Below are positions 45,907 to 55,833 of a stretch of DNA of 64,000 bases, in pieces. Every line of letters begins with the position of its first letter. The first letter of the stretch is position 1. The DNA is taken from the NCBI RefSeq assembly GCF_007992095.1, contig NZ_BJZP01000009.1, positions 1 through 64,000 on the forward strand, in the 5' to 3' direction. The notes below the pieces were generated by a model that saw only the letters and a list, made by a program, of their open reading frames with translations, made no database searches and was not told the origin of the DNA. Source of the DNA: Paenirhizobium naphthalenivorans. GTDB taxonomy: Bacteria > Pseudomonadota > Alphaproteobacteria > Rhizobiales > Rhizobiaceae. The position numbers and the translations under genes were made by a program.

Positions 45907-47628
45907 ATGCGAAAGCACTTACTCACAACGACGGCAGCGATGCTGCTGGCCTATACCGGTTCGGCATTCGCCGGCATGGATGAGGCAAAGCAATTCCTGG
46001 ATGCCGAGATCGGCGATATGTCGACGCTCTCGCGCGCAGATCAGGAAAAAGAAATGCAGTGGTTCATCGATGCCGCCAAGCCTTTCGCCGGCATGGATAT
46101 CAAGGTCGCATCCGAGACCCTGACCACGCATGAATATGAATCCAAGACGCTGGCTGCCGCCTTCACGGCGATCACAGGCATCAAGGTGACGCATGATCTG
46201 ATCGGCGAAGGTGACGTGGTTGAAAAGCTGCAAACGCAGATGCAGACCGGCGAAAACATCTACGACGCCTATGTCAACGACTCGGACCTGATCGGCACCC
46301 ATTGGCGCTACCAGCAAGCCCGCAGCCTGACCAAATGGATGGCGAACGAGGGCAAGGACGTCACCAATCCGATGCTTGACCTCGACGACTTCATCGGTCT
46401 GAAATTCACTACTGCGCCGGATGGTGACCTCTACCAGCTGCCCGACCAGCAGTTCGCCAACCTCTACTGGTTCCGTTACGATTGGTTCAGCGACGAAAAG
46501 AACAAGGCCGACTTCAAAGCCAAGTACGGTTACGATCTGGGTGTTCCGGTCAACTGGTCGGCCTACGAGGACATCGCCGAGTTCTTCACAGGCCGCGAGA
46601 TCGACGGCAAAAAGGTCTATGGACACATGGACTACGGCAAGAAGGACCCGTCGCTCGGCTGGCGCTTCACCGACGCCTGGCTTTCCATGGCCGGCAATGG
46701 TGACAAGGGTCTGCCGAACGGTCTGCCGGTCGACGAATGGGGCATCAAGGTCGATGAGAATTCGCGCCCGGTCGGCTCCTGCGTTGCCCGCGGCGGCGAT
46801 ACCAATGGTCCGGCTTCCGTCTACGCCATCCAGAAATATCTCGACTGGATCAAGGCCTATGCGCCGGCTGCCGCGGAAGGCATGACCTTCTCGGAATCCG
46901 GTCCGGTTCCGGCTCAGGGTGAAATCGCCCAACAGATGTTCATGTACACGGCGTTCACCGCCGACATGGTCAAGGATGGTCTGCCGGTGGTCAATGCCGA
47001 CGGCACACCGAAGTGGCGCTTCGCTCCGAGCCCGCACGGTGTCTACTGGAAGGACGGCATGAAGCTAGGCTACCAGGACGTGGGTTCCTGGACGCTGATG
47101 AAATCCACCCCGGACGACCGCGCCAAGGCCGCATGGCTCTATGCTCAGTTCGTCACCTCGAAGACGGTCGATGTGAAGAAGAGCCATGTCGGCCTTACGC
47201 TCACCCGCGAATCGACGATCCAGGACAAGAGCTTCACCGAGCGTGCTCCGAAGCTCGGTGGTCTGATCGAGTTCTATCGTTCGCCGGCGCGTGTTCAGTG
47301 GTCGCCGACCGGTACCAACGTGCCGGACTATCCGAAGCTCGCCCAGCTGTGGTGGCAGGCGATCGGCGACGCATCCTCGGGTGCCAAGACCGCGCAGGAA
47401 GCGATGGACTCGCTGTGCGCGGAGCAGGAAAAGGTCATGGCCCGCATTGAGCGCTCCGGTATCCAGGGCGACATCGGCCCGAAGCTCGCCGAAGAGCATG
47501 ATCTGGCGTACTGGAATGCCGATGCCGTCGCCAAGGGCAACCTTGCGCCGCAGCTGAAGATCGAGAACGAGAAAGAAAAGCCGATGACCGTCAACTATGA
47601 TGAACTGGTCAAGAGCTGGCAGAAGTAG
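45907..47628 (+). CDS. glpV: GlpV, glycerol ABC transporter substrate-binding protein
   Basis: A 573-residue periplasmic solute-binding protein with a signal peptide (to AFA-GMD). It is larger than usual sugar-binding proteins but normal for GlpV. Extracellular-binding family 1 features include YESKTLAAAFTAITGIKVTHDLIGEGDVVEKL. TTGGGAGG precedes the ATG. It is abundant and near the end of the operon. A stable hairpin follows its stop. Confidence 0.93.
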   Translation: MRKHLLTTTAAMLLAYTGSAFAGMDEAKQFLDAEIGDMSTLSRADQEKEMQWFIDAAKPFAGMDIKVASETLTTHEYESKTLAAAFTAITGIKVTHDLIGEGDVVEKLQTQMQTGENIYDAYVNDSDLIGTHWRYQQARSLTKWMANEGKDVTNPMLDLDDFIGLKFTTAPDGDLYQLPDQQFANLYWFRYDWFSDEKNKADFKAKYGYDLGVPVNWSAYEDIAEFFTGREIDGKKVYGHMDYGKKDPSLGWRFTDAWLSMAGNGDKGLPNGLPVDEWGIKVDENSRPVGSCVARGGDTNGPASVYAIQKYLDWIKAYAPAAAEGMTFSESGPVPAQGEIAQQMFMYTAFTADMVKDGLPVVNADGTPKWRFAPSPHGVYWKDGMKLGYQDVGSWTLMKSTPDDRAKAAWLYAQFVTSKTVDVKKSHVGLTLTRESTIQDKSFTERAPKLGGLIEFYRSPARVQWSPTGTNVPDYPKLAQLWWQAIGDASSGAKTAQEAMDSLCAEQEKVMARIERSGIQGDIGPKLAEEHDLAYWNADAVAKGNLAPQLKIENEKEKPMTVNYDELVKSWQK

Positions 47629-47650
47629 TCTCGCCTCGTTCGCATGACAA

Positions 47651-47683
47651 AAGACCGGGGCGCGAACCATGCGCCCCGGTCTT
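47651..47683. terminator. Perfect 13-bp hairpin between glpV and glpK
   Basis: AAGACCGGGGCGC (47651-47663) pairs perfectly with GCGCCCCGGTCTT (47671-47683) around a 7-nt loop. It starts 22 bp after the glpV stop and ends 7 bp before the AAGGAGG of glpK. The T-run is short, so it may be an attenuator or 3'-end stabiliser of the transporter mRNA rather than a full stop. Confidence 0.6.
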
Positions 47684-47704
47684 CATCCAAGGAGGCACAT
47701 CCCG

Positions 47705-49201
47705 ATGAGCGGATATATTCTGGCAATTGACCAGGGAACCACGTCGACCCGGTCCATGGTCTTCGACCAGGACATGCGTATCGTCGGGGTCGCCCAGCAG
47801 GAATTCACCCAGTTCTTTCCCGATTCGGGCTGGGTCGAGCATGAGGCCGAGGAGATCTGGCATAGCGTGCTTTCGACGACACGCATGGCCGTTGCCAAGG
47901 CAGGAATTACCCTGCGCGACGTCACTGCAATCGGCATCACCAATCAGCGCGAAACCGCCGTTGTCTGGGACCGCAAGACCGGCGAGCCGCTCCATCGCGC
48001 CATCGTCTGGCAGGACCGCCGCACTGCGCGCTTCTGCGAGGAGCTTAAGGCGAAGGGCCTGGAGCCGCTCTTCACCGAAAAGACCGGCCTGCTGCTTGAT
48101 CCCTATTTTTCCGGCACGAAGCTGGCCTGGATGCTCAATTCGGTCCCAGGATTGCGTGCCCGCGCCGAGAAGGGCGAAGTGTGCTTCGGTACGGTTGATA
48201 GCTGGCTTATCTTCAAGATGACTGCCGGCCGCGTCCATGCCACGGATGCCACCAATGCGTCGCGCACGCTGATCTACGACATCGGCGAAAACCGGTTCGA
48301 CGACGCGCTTCTCGACATTCTGTCCATCCCTCGCGCCATGCTGCCCGAGGTCAAGGACTGTGCCGATGATTTTGGTGTGACCGACCAGGAGGCCTTCGGC
48401 GCCGAGATCCCGATCCTCGGTGTGGCCGGGGACCAGCAGGCGGCCGTCATCGGCAACGCCTGCTTTGAGCCGGGTATGATGAAGTCCACTTATGGCACCG
48501 GCTGTTTCGCGTTGCTGAACACCGGCACGGATCGCGTCTCTTCCTCCAACCGGTTGCTGACAACGATCGCCTATCGCCTGAACGGCGAAACCACCTATGC
48601 GCTGGAAGGCTCGATTTTCGTCGCCGGTGCCGCCGTGCAGTGGCTGCGCGATAGCCTTGGTTTCATCGGCAGTTCGGCCGAGACAGACGGACTGGCTGCC
48701 AAGGCCGATCCGCACCAGCGTGTCTATCTGGTTCCAGCCTTCACCGGGCTTGGTGCCCCCTATTGGGATGCCGAGGCCCGTGGCGCCATGTTCGGCATGA
48801 CCCGCAACACCGGGCCGGCCGAGTTTGCCCGCGCAGTACTCGAAAGTGTCGCCTACCAGACCTATGATTTGCTTGAGGCTATGAAGAAGGACTGGGACGG
48901 GGCGAGTGAGAAAACCGTTCTGCGCGTCGATGGCGGCATGGTCGCCTCGAACTGGACGATGCAGCGTCTTGCCGACATTCTTGCCAGCCCGGTCGATCGT
49001 CCGCAGATCCTTGAGACAACGGTCCTGGGGGCGGCCTGGCTCGCCGGCTCCCGCGCCGGCATATGGCCTGATCAAAAAGGCTTCGCCGAACATTGGAAAC
49101 GTGATCGGCGCTTTGAGCCAGAGATGGCCGATAAAGAGCGTCAGGAAGCAATCGCCGGGTGGCGCGATTGTGTGTCACGCTGTCTCACCCAACGGGGCTG
49201 A
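47705..49201 (+). CDS. glpK: Glycerol kinase
   Basis: A 498-residue FGGY kinase that traps imported glycerol as glycerol-3-phosphate. ATP-site motif [16 protein letters not shown], glycerol-site [27 protein letters not shown], and the FGGY signatures [12 protein letters not shown] and [19 protein letters not shown] are all intact. ATG 47705 follows AAGGAGGCAC. Product feeds GlpD and is the inducer of GlpR. Confidence 0.96.
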   Translation: MSGYILAIDQGTTSTRSMVFDQDMRIVGVAQQEFTQFFPDSGWVEHEAEEIWHSVLSTTRMAVAKAGITLRDVTAIGITNQRETAVVWDRKTGEPLHRAIVWQDRRTARFCEELKAKGLEPLFTEKTGLLLDPYFSGTKLAWMLNSVPGLRARAEKGEVCFGTVDSWLIFKMTAGRVHATDATNASRTLIYDIGENRFDDALLDILSIPRAMLPEVKDCADDFGVTDQEAFGAEIPILGVAGDQQAAVIGNACFEPGMMKSTYGTGCFALLNTGTDRVSSSNRLLTTIAYRLNGETTYALEGSIFVAGAAVQWLRDSLGFIGSSAETDGLAAKADPHQRVYLVPAFTGLGAPYWDAEARGAMFGMTRNTGPAEFARAVLESVAYQTYDLLEAMKKDWDGASEKTVLRVDGGMVASNWTMQRLADILASPVDRPQILETTVLGAAWLAGSRAGIWPDQKGFAEHWKRDRRFEPEMADKERQEAIAGWRDCVSRCLTQRG

Positions 49202-49388
49202 AAAGTGGTACCGGCACGGCCATAAGGCTATTGCCGTGCGTGTCGCGAGGCGCAAACCACCTTGGTGGGCAAGGTGACCCTTGAGCCAGACTTAGGCGAC
49301 GGCCACCGCAATGGTGATCAACAGATCGGAGCTTCAGGTTTCATCATCTCGTTGCGGTGAGTTCGGACCATGGTGCTTGCCAGAGGTG

Positions 49389-49790
49389 TCAGGTGGCAAG
49401 GCGCATGACGGCGAGATAGCCGGCGGTTGCGGCAATCCCGGTCAGGAAGCTGCCCCATGCCATGTCAATCACGGTAACCGGGATAGACCAGCCCCTGAGC
49501 GTCGCGAGATTGGTCATGTCATAGGTGCCATAGGCGATCAGGCCAAGCAGCGCACCGCCGGCGACTGCCGTCAGCCAGTTGCCGCCGGCGACGGCCGGTA
49601 TGACGGCGAAATAGACGATGCCGGCGACATAGAAGAGGTAAAACAATCCGGCTGCGGCGAAGTTGGGCGCCGCCAGCAAAAGCTCGCCGATGTGGCGCCG
49701 GTAGAAGCCGATGGCGATCCGCGACAGCCAGAGATAATCCAGCCCGAAAAAGACGAGGGCGGTGGCAGCATAAGCGATGACATACATCAT
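49389..49790 (-). CDS. DUF2177 membrane protein
   Basis: A 133-residue protein with four hydrophobic segments and the DUF2177 pattern FFGLDYLWLSRIAIGFYRRHIGELL and AYGTYDMTNLATLRGW. It follows the anti-sigma gene by 38 bp in the same direction, so it probably belongs to the same stress-induced unit. DUF2177 has no known activity. Confidence 0.82.
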   Translation of the reverse strand: MMYVIAYAATALVFFGLDYLWLSRIAIGFYRRHIGELLLAAPNFAAAGLFYLFYVAGIVYFAVIPAVAGGNWLTAVAGGALLGLIAYGTYDMTNLATLRGWSIPVTVIDMAWGSFLTGIAATAGYLAVMRLAT

Positions 49791-49828
49791 GGTCGATCCC
49801 GGGTCGTTGCTGGCGTGCCTGCCAATGA

Positions 49829-50506
49829 TCAGATGCCGAGCACCGGCTGCACGAGCCGCAAAAGAAGGCTACGGAATTTCAATGGAGCATCGGTGACGGC
49901 CAGACAGATGCAATCCTCCTCCGATGTCGCTACCGGCTGATGCTGCAGGCTCTCGTCGGCCTCTTCCAGATCGCCGCGCCTGAACAGAGCCTCCCCATCG
50001 TGGAAGCTTCCCTTCAGCACCAGCGTCAGTTCGCGTCCGCCATGCGAGTGCTCTGGCACCGGCTTGCCGGCAGGGATCTTGAGGAGCCGCACGCTGGTTT
50101 CGCGATCGTCAGTCGGTATGCGAATGTGGTAGGCACCGCGTCCCAGCGCTTTCCATTTCAGACTGGCAAGGTCCCCGCCGAGATAGGATCGCAGCGGTTC
50201 CGGAATGGTCACGCCTCCGGCGGCTGCCAGCGGCTTGGCGGCGATCTCCGGCGAAGCCAAGGGCGCCACCGGCGCCCTGGCCTGCCCAAGCCGCGCCTTC
50301 ATCACTTCCCAGCTGGTGTCGTCGGCCTCCTCGTTGCAGACCATTTCCAGCATTTCGCCGCCGGCATGCTCCATGAAGTCGAGGCGGCGTCGGCAGGATG
50401 GGCAGAGCGCCAGATGCGTGGCTATGGCAATGCTCCAGCCTTCGGCGAGTGTACCGGTCGCATAGGCCAGAAGCAGTTCGTCGCTGATGTGGTGCTGAAT
50501 GGTCAT
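49829..50506 (-). CDS. chrR: ChrR-type zinc anti-sigma factor with cupin domain
   Basis: A 225-residue anti-sigma factor of the singlet-oxygen response. The N-terminal zinc anti-sigma domain has ligands His6, His31, Cys35 and Cys38, the same numbering as Rhodobacter sphaeroides ChrR. The C-terminal cupin keeps His153, His155, Glu159 and His189 as the second metal set (the PEHSHGGRELT motif), needed for sensing. Its start overlaps the sigma gene stop by 4 bp. In R. sphaeroides singlet oxygen triggers its degradation. Confidence 0.93.
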   Translation of the reverse strand: MTIQHHISDELLLAYATGTLAEGWSIAIATHLALCPSCRRRLDFMEHAGGEMLEMVCNEEADDTSWEVMKARLGQARAPVAPLASPEIAAKPLAAAGGVTIPEPLRSYLGGDLASLKWKALGRGAYHIRIPTDDRETSVRLLKIPAGKPVPEHSHGGRELTLVLKGSFHDGEALFRRGDLEEADESLQHQPVATSEEDCICLAVTDAPLKFRSLLLRLVQPVLGI

Positions 50507-51135
50507 CGGCGGTCCTCCAGCGCGGCGCGGAGTTTGGCGAAGGCGAGCCGGATGCGTGATTTGACTGTTCCCATGGGTAGGCCGAGTTCCGCAGCGATCG
50601 TACTGTGTGAAGCCTCGTTGAAGAAGGCGAGCTTCAGCAATTCCAGCTGCTCGCTTGGAAGGGTCTCCAGGGCGCGATGCAGCCGGTCGGCCTGCTGGCG
50701 TCCTTCATACTCAATATCTGCCGGTGGCACGTCGTCGGGTACGAAGGCGGGGTCGGTTGGGTCGAAGACAGGCCGCTTCTCCTTGCGATAGGCGTCGATC
50801 CGCAGGTTCCGCGCGATGGTGAAGATCCAGCTCGAGACATTGCCGCGCGCCGGGTCGAATTGATGCGCCTTGTTCCACACGGCGAGCATGGTTTCCTGCA
50901 TCAGTTCGTCTGCGGCCTGACCGTCGCGGGCAAGCTTGGCCATGTAGGCTCTAACGCGCGGCCCATAGTGGCGGAACAGAGCCTCGAAAGCGACGATATC
51001 CTTTTTCTGCCCGACAGCTGTCAGCATGTGCGAAAGGCTTTGCTGTGAGATCTCGTCGTCGGTTTCGCGCGCCAAAGCCAATCGTTTCCCATGATTGAGC
51101 GGCACGGCTTTCGTCTGCCGCCCCATCTCCCTCAT
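50503..51135 (-). CDS. rpoE: ECF11-type RNA polymerase sigma factor
   Basis: An ECF sigma with region 2 (FEALFRHYGPRVRAYM, DELMQETMLAVWNKAHQFDPARGNVSSWIFTIARNLRIDAYR) and region 4 (LPSEQLELLKLAFFNEASHSTIAAELGLPMGTVKSRIRLAFAKLR, broken here for length by its HTH). Paired with ChrR, it drives the response to singlet oxygen. The start is uncertain: ATG 51135 (210 residues) fits the mapped promoter, ATG 51126 and 51027 are alternatives, and frames reaching 51180 or 51234 lie at or above the predicted transcription start. Confidence 0.88.
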   Translation of the reverse strand: MREMGRQTKAVPLNHGKRLALARETDDEISQQSLSHMLTAVGQKKDIVAFEALFRHYGPRVRAYMAKLARDGQAADELMQETMLAVWNKAHQFDPARGNVSSWIFTIARNLRIDAYRKEKRPVFDPTDPAFVPDDVPPADIEYEGRQQADRLHRALETLPSEQLELLKLAFFNEASHSTIAAELGLPMGTVKSRIRLAFAKLRAALEDRR

Positions 51136-51186
51136 AGCATTCCCGCACGCTTCCGCCGATGTGAAAAATGCTGCTGTCATAATCTC

Positions 51187-51215
51187 GATTACGGACGCCC
51201 CTGCGTGCCGGATCA
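51187..51215 (-). promoter_or_regulatory. ECF11-like promoter of the sigma/ChrR operon
   Basis: Reading the minus strand, TGATCC (51215-51210) is followed after 16 nt by CGTAAT (51193-51188). TGATCC is the known -35 of the R. sphaeroides RpoE regulon, so this suggests autoregulation. Expected transcript start is near 51180. Confidence 0.6.
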
Positions 51216-51241
51216 CCATCCCGGGATTTTTCACGCGCCAT

Positions 51242-51269
51242 CGATCCGGTCGCCGACCTGTTGCGTATT
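51242..51269 (+). promoter_or_regulatory. ECF11-like promoter of the amine oxidase/cfa cluster
   Basis: CGATCC (51242-51247), a 16-nt spacer and CGTATT (51264-51269) mirror the divergent sigma promoter in sequence and spacing. The first transcribed base would be near 51276, 27 nt before ATG 51303. Confidence 0.55.
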
Positions 51270-51279
51270 GATACGTAAC
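51260..51279. promoter_or_regulatory. 20-bp inverted repeat over the -10 region
   Basis: GTTGCGTAT (51260-51268) and ATACGTAAC (51271-51279) match as inverted repeats at 8 of 9 positions with a 2-bp centre. The repeat covers the -10 box and start region of the rightward promoter, where a repressor could act in addition to the sigma factor. No regulator gene for it is visible nearby. Confidence 0.45.
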
Positions 51280-51302
51280 AGGACAGCAAGAAAGGCCATT
51301 CG

Positions 51303-52661
51303 ATGGATAACGGTTTCAGCAAGGCGGCGGTTTCGCAAAGGCGCAGGATCGCGGTTGTTGGCTCGGGGATTTCCGGCCTTTCTGCCGCCTGGCTACTCGG
51401 GAGAAATGCCGATGTCGTGCTCTTCGAAGGCGAAAGAAGGCCGGGCGGTCATGCCAATACGGTGACTGCAAACGTTCGAGACCGCGAGGTTGTGGTCGAT
51501 ACCGGCTTCATCGTCTATAATGATCGCAACTATCCCAATCTGGTCGCGTTATTCGATAATCTCAAGGTTCCGACGCTCGCCTCGAACATGTCCTTTTCCG
51601 CTTCGCTCGACAGCGGGGCGTTCGAATATTCCGGTTCGGGTCTCAAGGGGTTGCTCGGCCAGAAGTCGAACCTGCTGCGTCCGCGCTTCTGGTCGATGGT
51701 TTCGGATGTCATGCGTTTCTACAAGGAGGCGCCCGGACTTCTCGACCGTCCCGAGCTGGCGGACGCCAGCCTCGGCGAATACCTGGCGTCGAGCCGCTAC
51801 AGCGCCTCCTTCATCGAGGACCACCTCCTGCCGATGGGGGCTGCAATCTGGTCTACGACGGCGAGGGAGATGCGGCTTTATCCACTTCACGCCTTCATTC
51901 GGTTTTTCGCCAATCACGGCCTCTTGTCGCTCGATAACCGCCCACGCTGGCGCACGGTGGCTGGCGGCAGCCGCGAATACGTGAAGCGGCTGCTTGACGA
52001 TTTCTCCGGCGAACTGCGCCTGGGACGACCTGTGCGGCGGATCCGGCGAGACGCTTCGGGTATCGAGTTGACGGACGGGCGGGGCCATGTCGACCGGTTC
52101 CACGACGTTGTCATCGCGACGCATGCCGACGATGCGCTGGGCCTGCTTGCCGATGCCGATGATCTCGAACGCGAAACGCTCGGCGCCTTCCAGTACACGC
52201 CCAATGTCGCCGTGCTGCATTCCGACCCGCGCCTGATGCCCAAGCGCCGACAGGTCTGGTCAAGCTGGAACTATATGGCCGATCAAGGCGAGGATGGCAG
52301 CAAGGCCTTGTGCGTCACTTACTGGATGAACCGGCTGCAGTCGCTCGATCCGGAAACCCCGCTGTTTGTCACTCTCAATCCCGGCCGCGAGATAGACCCG
52401 AAGCATGTGATCCGGTCATTCGATTACAGGCATCCGCTGTTCGATTTGAAGGCCAATGCCGCGCAGCGGCGTCTTTTGCAGCTTCAGGGCCGCCATCATA
52501 CCTGGTTCTGTGGTGCCTATTTCGGCAATGGCTTTCACGAGGACGGGCTTCAGGCAGGGCTTGCGGTGGCCGAAGCACTCGGCGGTCTGCACCGCCCTTG
52601 GAACATCGAAAACGAATCTGGCCGCATCGATCACTTGCGTCAGCGTGAGGCCGCCGAATGA
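51303..52661 (+). CDS. FAD-dependent amine oxidase-like protein of the RpoE/ChrR regulon
   Basis: A 452-residue flavoprotein. FAD-binding [37 protein letters not shown] is an NAD(P)-binding_8 Rossmann start, and the C-terminal end has the usual [24 protein letters not shown]. In R. sphaeroides the homologous cluster (RSP1087-1091) is RpoE-dependent, and parts of it are needed for furan fatty acid formation, as I recall. AAAGG lies 8 bases before ATG 51303. Its stop overlaps the DUF1365 start by 4 bp. The long motif named here is spread over residues 17-53. Confidence 0.85.
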   Translation: MDNGFSKAAVSQRRRIAVVGSGISGLSAAWLLGRNADVVLFEGERRPGGHANTVTANVRDREVVVDTGFIVYNDRNYPNLVALFDNLKVPTLASNMSFSASLDSGAFEYSGSGLKGLLGQKSNLLRPRFWSMVSDVMRFYKEAPGLLDRPELADASLGEYLASSRYSASFIEDHLLPMGAAIWSTTAREMRLYPLHAFIRFFANHGLLSLDNRPRWRTVAGGSREYVKRLLDDFSGELRLGRPVRRIRRDASGIELTDGRGHVDRFHDVVIATHADDALGLLADADDLERETLGAFQYTPNVAVLHSDPRLMPKRRQVWSSWNYMADQGEDGSKALCVTYWMNRLQSLDPETPLFVTLNPGREIDPKHVIRSFDYRHPLFDLKANAAQRRLLQLQGRHHTWFCGAYFGNGFHEDGLQAGLAVAEALGGLHRPWNIENESGRIDHLRQREAAE

Positions 52662-53449
52662 GTTTCTCTTCCGCCATCTTTACCGGGCATGTGCTGCACA
52701 TCCGGCACAAACCGATGAGGCATAGGTTCCGTTACCGTGTGTTTTCCTTGCTGCTTGACCTCGACGAATTGCCTGAACTGAACCGCAGTCTCAGACTGTT
52801 CGGCCATAATCGCCGCGCGGTCTTTTCCCTGCGCGATAAGGATCATGGAGACGGCAGCGCCGGAGGTCTCAGGGCCTGGTGTGAAGCTCATCTCGAAAGC
52901 GCAGGTGTTCTTGAGGCCGAGATGAAGATCCGCATGCTGTGCTATCCGTGTATCTTCGGTTTCGTCTTCAATCCGCTGACCGTCTATTTCTGCCACAAGC
53001 CTAACGGCCGGCTCGCCGCCATTCTCTATGAAGTGAGCAACACCTTCAAAGAGCGGCACACCTATGTCATCCCGGTCTACAACGAGGAGAGTGCGGTTAG
53101 GCATGCCTGCTCCAAGGAGATGTATGTCTCGCCCTTCATGCCGATGGAATGCACCTATCATTTTCGCATTCAGCCGCCAGGCCCGACGGTCGCCGTCAAC
53201 ATCAGGGAGACGGACGGCGAGGGTGTTCTGCTCTTTGCATCCTTCACCGGCGAACGCCAGGCACTTGGCGACCGTGCGCTGTCGGCCATGCTGCTGTCCT
53301 ATCCATTGATGACGCTGAAGGTTCTGGCAGGAATTCATTGGGAGGCGCTGCGCTTATGGCTCAAGCGCATACCGTTCCATCGGCACGCACCCGCAGCAGC
53401 GCCGTTAGCCAGTACGATTGTTTTGAATGGGGGAATCGACAAGTCATGA
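52658..53449 (+). CDS. DUF1365 protein
   Basis: A 263-residue DUF1365 protein. It begins [25 protein letters not shown] and includes [19 protein letters not shown] and the [16 protein letters not shown] segment, all family hallmarks. It lies between the amine oxidase and Cfa genes with 4-bp overlaps on both sides, so the three are translated together. Linked to membrane fatty acid modification under photo-oxidative stress. Reaction unknown. Confidence 0.87.
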   Translation: MSFSSAIFTGHVLHIRHKPMRHRFRYRVFSLLLDLDELPELNRSLRLFGHNRRAVFSLRDKDHGDGSAGGLRAWCEAHLESAGVLEAEMKIRMLCYPCIFGFVFNPLTVYFCHKPNGRLAAILYEVSNTFKERHTYVIPVYNEESAVRHACSKEMYVSPFMPMECTYHFRIQPPGPTVAVNIRETDGEGVLLFASFTGERQALGDRALSAMLLSYPLMTLKVLAGIHWEALRLWLKRIPFHRHAPAAAPLASTIVLNGGIDKS

Positions 53450-54663
53450 GCCGCGCCGAACAGGGAAATCCGACCTTCGCCGGTGCCCGTCCGGTATGGC
53501 AAAGGATGCTGTGCCGCTCATCCGACCGGATCATCAGAGGTCGCCTTACGCTGCGCTTTGAAGATGGCTGCGAGCATGTGGCGGTCGGCACTGCGTCCGG
53601 GCCGGCAGCTGTTTTGAATGTACGCCGCCCGAGAGCGCTGCTGCGCCTCATCACCGGCGGCACGCTCGGCTTTGCCCGAGCCTATATCGACGGCGACATC
53701 GATAGCCCAGACATCGGCGTGGCTCTCGAGCTTGCGGTGGCCAACGAGAAGGCCTTTTCCCGGCTGATGGCGCCGTCCGCCCTGATCGGCGGTATCGCCC
53801 GCCTGCGCCATCGCCTGCGCCGCAATTCGGTAAAAGGCAGCCGGCGAAATATCTCGTTCCACTATGACCTTGGCAATACCTTCTACAAGCTCTGGCTCGA
53901 TCGGACGATGACCTATTCATCCGCCCTGTTCGATGACCATACGCAGAGCCTGACTGAAGCGCAGGAGGCCAAATACACGCGTATCATCCGCGAGCTCGGG
54001 ATCGGCCCGAATGACCACGTGCTCGAGATTGGCTGCGGCTGGGGCGGTTTTGCAGAGCATGCAATCCGCACGACGGGCTGCCGGGTCACGGGCCTGACGC
54101 TTTCCATTGAGCAGGCCCGCTTTGCCCGCGAGCGCCTGGAGCGCGCCGGCCTTGCCGATCACGCCGATATCCGCCTCGAGGACTACCGTCATTGCCAGGG
54201 CCAGTTCGACAAGATCGTTTCCATTGAAATGTTCGAGGCGGTCGGCGAAGAGAACTGGCCGGTCTATTTCCAGACGGTGCGCGATCGTCTCAAGCCGGGC
54301 GGCAGAGCTGTGGTACAGTCGATCACCATCCACGAGAACCGCTTCGAAAGTTATCGGCGCAATGCCGACTTCATCCAGACCTATATCTTCCCCGGCGGTA
54401 TGCTGCCTTCGCTCGAAGCCTTCAGCGATGGAGCCCGAAAGGCTGGCCTCGATGTCAGTCACATGCTGGACTTCGGGCGCGACTACGATCGTACCTTGAT
54501 TGCCTGGGATCAAGCTTTCGTCGCCAATTGGCCAGACATCGAGGCGCTCGGATTTGACCGGCATTTTTATCGGCTCTGGCGTTTTTATCTGCACTATTGC
54601 GCAGTCGGTTTCCGCACCGGTCGCATCAATGTCGCCCAATTCCGCCTCGACAAGCCGGTCTGA
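53446..54663 (+). CDS. cfa: Cyclopropane-fatty-acyl-phospholipid synthase-family methyltransferase
   Basis: A 405-residue SAM-dependent enzyme that methylates unsaturated acyl chains of membrane phospholipids. The SAM-binding motif is [40 protein letters not shown] and [10 protein letters not shown] are CMAS-family features. In the RpoE/ChrR cluster it may methylate a furan or diene fatty acid precursor rather than make a plain cyclopropane. ATG 53446 overlaps DUF1365; the frame runs farther upstream inside that gene without family support. Confidence 0.92.
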   Translation: MSRAEQGNPTFAGARPVWQRMLCRSSDRIIRGRLTLRFEDGCEHVAVGTASGPAAVLNVRRPRALLRLITGGTLGFARAYIDGDIDSPDIGVALELAVANEKAFSRLMAPSALIGGIARLRHRLRRNSVKGSRRNISFHYDLGNTFYKLWLDRTMTYSSALFDDHTQSLTEAQEAKYTRIIRELGIGPNDHVLEIGCGWGGFAEHAIRTTGCRVTGLTLSIEQARFARERLERAGLADHADIRLEDYRHCQGQFDKIVSIEMFEAVGEENWPVYFQTVRDRLKPGGRAVVQSITIHENRFESYRRNADFIQTYIFPGGMLPSLEAFSDGARKAGLDVSHMLDFGRDYDRTLIAWDQAFVANWPDIEALGFDRHFYRLWRFYLHYCAVGFRTGRINVAQFRLDKPV

Positions 54664-54667
54664 GTCT

Positions 54668-55462
54668 TCAGGCTGGCTCCCGCAGCATCCGGCGCGTCAG
54701 CCTGAACCGCAGGCCCGCCGGAAGCGTATGCAAGAGTTTCATCGCCAGCGCCATCTGCCAGGGAAAGACGATCTCGAAACGTCCGCGCGCAAGTCCTTGG
54801 GCGATTATGTCGGCAGCCACTTCGGCGGAGATCAGGAATGGCATCGGAAAATCGTTCTTGCGCGTCAGTGGCGTGTCGACGAAGCCGGGGTTGACGATCG
54901 AGAGCTTGATGCCGTGGCTCAGCAGTTCCGGATAGAGCGCTTCGCACATCACGTTGAGCGCCGCTTTGGTCGCCCCATAGCTTGCCGCACCCGGCAGGCC
55001 GATATAGCCGGAGATGGAGGCGACAACGGCGATCTGGCCGCCCTTGCGTGCTATCATGGCCGGCATGACCCGTTCCAGGCACCGGGCGGTGCCGACCAGA
55101 TTAAGTTCGACCATGGTGTGGAAACGCTCACTGTCGAAATCCACGGCATAGTCGCGGAAATAGGTGCCAGCGGCGAAGACGGCGAGGTCGATGTCCCCGA
55201 GACGCCGTTCGATTGCCTCGACCGTTGCGTCGATGGCAGACTTGTCGGTCACGTCGAGAGGGAAAGAGATGACACGTCCACAAGACGCTGCCTCGAGCGC
55301 TGCCAGTTCATCGTTGCCGCGGGCGCTGGCCGCCACTGTCCATCCGTCGCGGGCCAGGCGAAGCGCGAGCGCTCGGCCGATCCCGGAGCTCGCGCCGGTG
55401 ATCCAGGAGATGCGCGGCGGCCGGGCTTCGCTCCTTCGCTCCCCCATGGCGTTCTCGTCCAT
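54668..55462 (-). CDS. Short-chain dehydrogenase/reductase of the RpoE/ChrR cluster
   Basis: A 264-residue classical SDR. Cofactor motif TGASSGIGRALALRLARDG, the NAG-equivalent FAAGTYFRDY, catalytic Ser in ASISGYIGLPGAASYGATKAAL (Tyr/Lys as YGATK). ATG 55462 has GAGGAGG upstream. It is convergent with cfa, 4 bp apart, and in relatives is part of the same regulon. Substrate not predictable; a lipid aldehyde or ketone is likely. Confidence 0.88.
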   Translation of the reverse strand: MDENAMGERRSEARPPRISWITGASSGIGRALALRLARDGWTVAASARGNDELAALEAASCGRVISFPLDVTDKSAIDATVEAIERRLGDIDLAVFAAGTYFRDYAVDFDSERFHTMVELNLVGTARCLERVMPAMIARKGGQIAVVASISGYIGLPGAASYGATKAALNVMCEALYPELLSHGIKLSIVNPGFVDTPLTRKNDFPMPFLISAEVAADIIAQGLARGRFEIVFPWQMALAMKLLHTLPAGLRFRLTRRMLREPA

Positions 55463-55833
55463 TGCAAACCTCCTCAACTTTTGCCTCATCTTGTGGATAC
55501 GACAATCGGTTCCGATCGGTTCAGGTACAGGCGCCTCGGTCACCGCTCGCCGTTCAGGGCGAGGAAGCTCCCGCGCGCGGGCCAGTGGCCGACAGGTACG
55601 CATTCCGGCATCGCGGTTTTCCCGCCGTCTGTGTCGGCGACAATGTCGGCCAGGAGGCCGGTACGGGTGAAGGCTATGGCGAGCGCTTCGTCGTCGATTT
55701 CGATGGACCTGCGGCGCGAGACGCCTATCTTGGTGAGGTGGACATCAGAAGGCCGGTGCCAGTATCGTCGCCAATGCGATCGGCGGTCTGGGCGGCATTC
55801 TGGTTTATGACATCGAGATAACGGACTGAATTC
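55463..55833. other. Unassigned 371-bp gap, possible decayed gene
   Basis: Open reading in both directions but no recognisable gene. On the plus strand a frame ends at 55821 (containing GEGYGERFVVDFDGPAARD) and, after a shift, another ends at 55829 (GGLGGILVYDIEITD). On the minus strand an uninterrupted frame from about 55820 to the stop at 55540 contains RRRSIEIDDEALAIAF and TGLLADIVADTDGG but no good start. The codon texture suggests a remnant. I cannot tell which strand is the real one. Confidence 0.3.

Noticed and set aside
47609..49093. Minus-strand open frame of 494 codons opposite glpK
   Set aside because: Glycerol kinase motifs are intact on the plus strand; the opposite frame shows no family features.
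49214..49239. Hairpin GCACGGC/GCCGTGC after glpK as terminator
   Set aside because: The stem is only 7 bp with a 12-nt loop and no T-run, so support is too weak to list.
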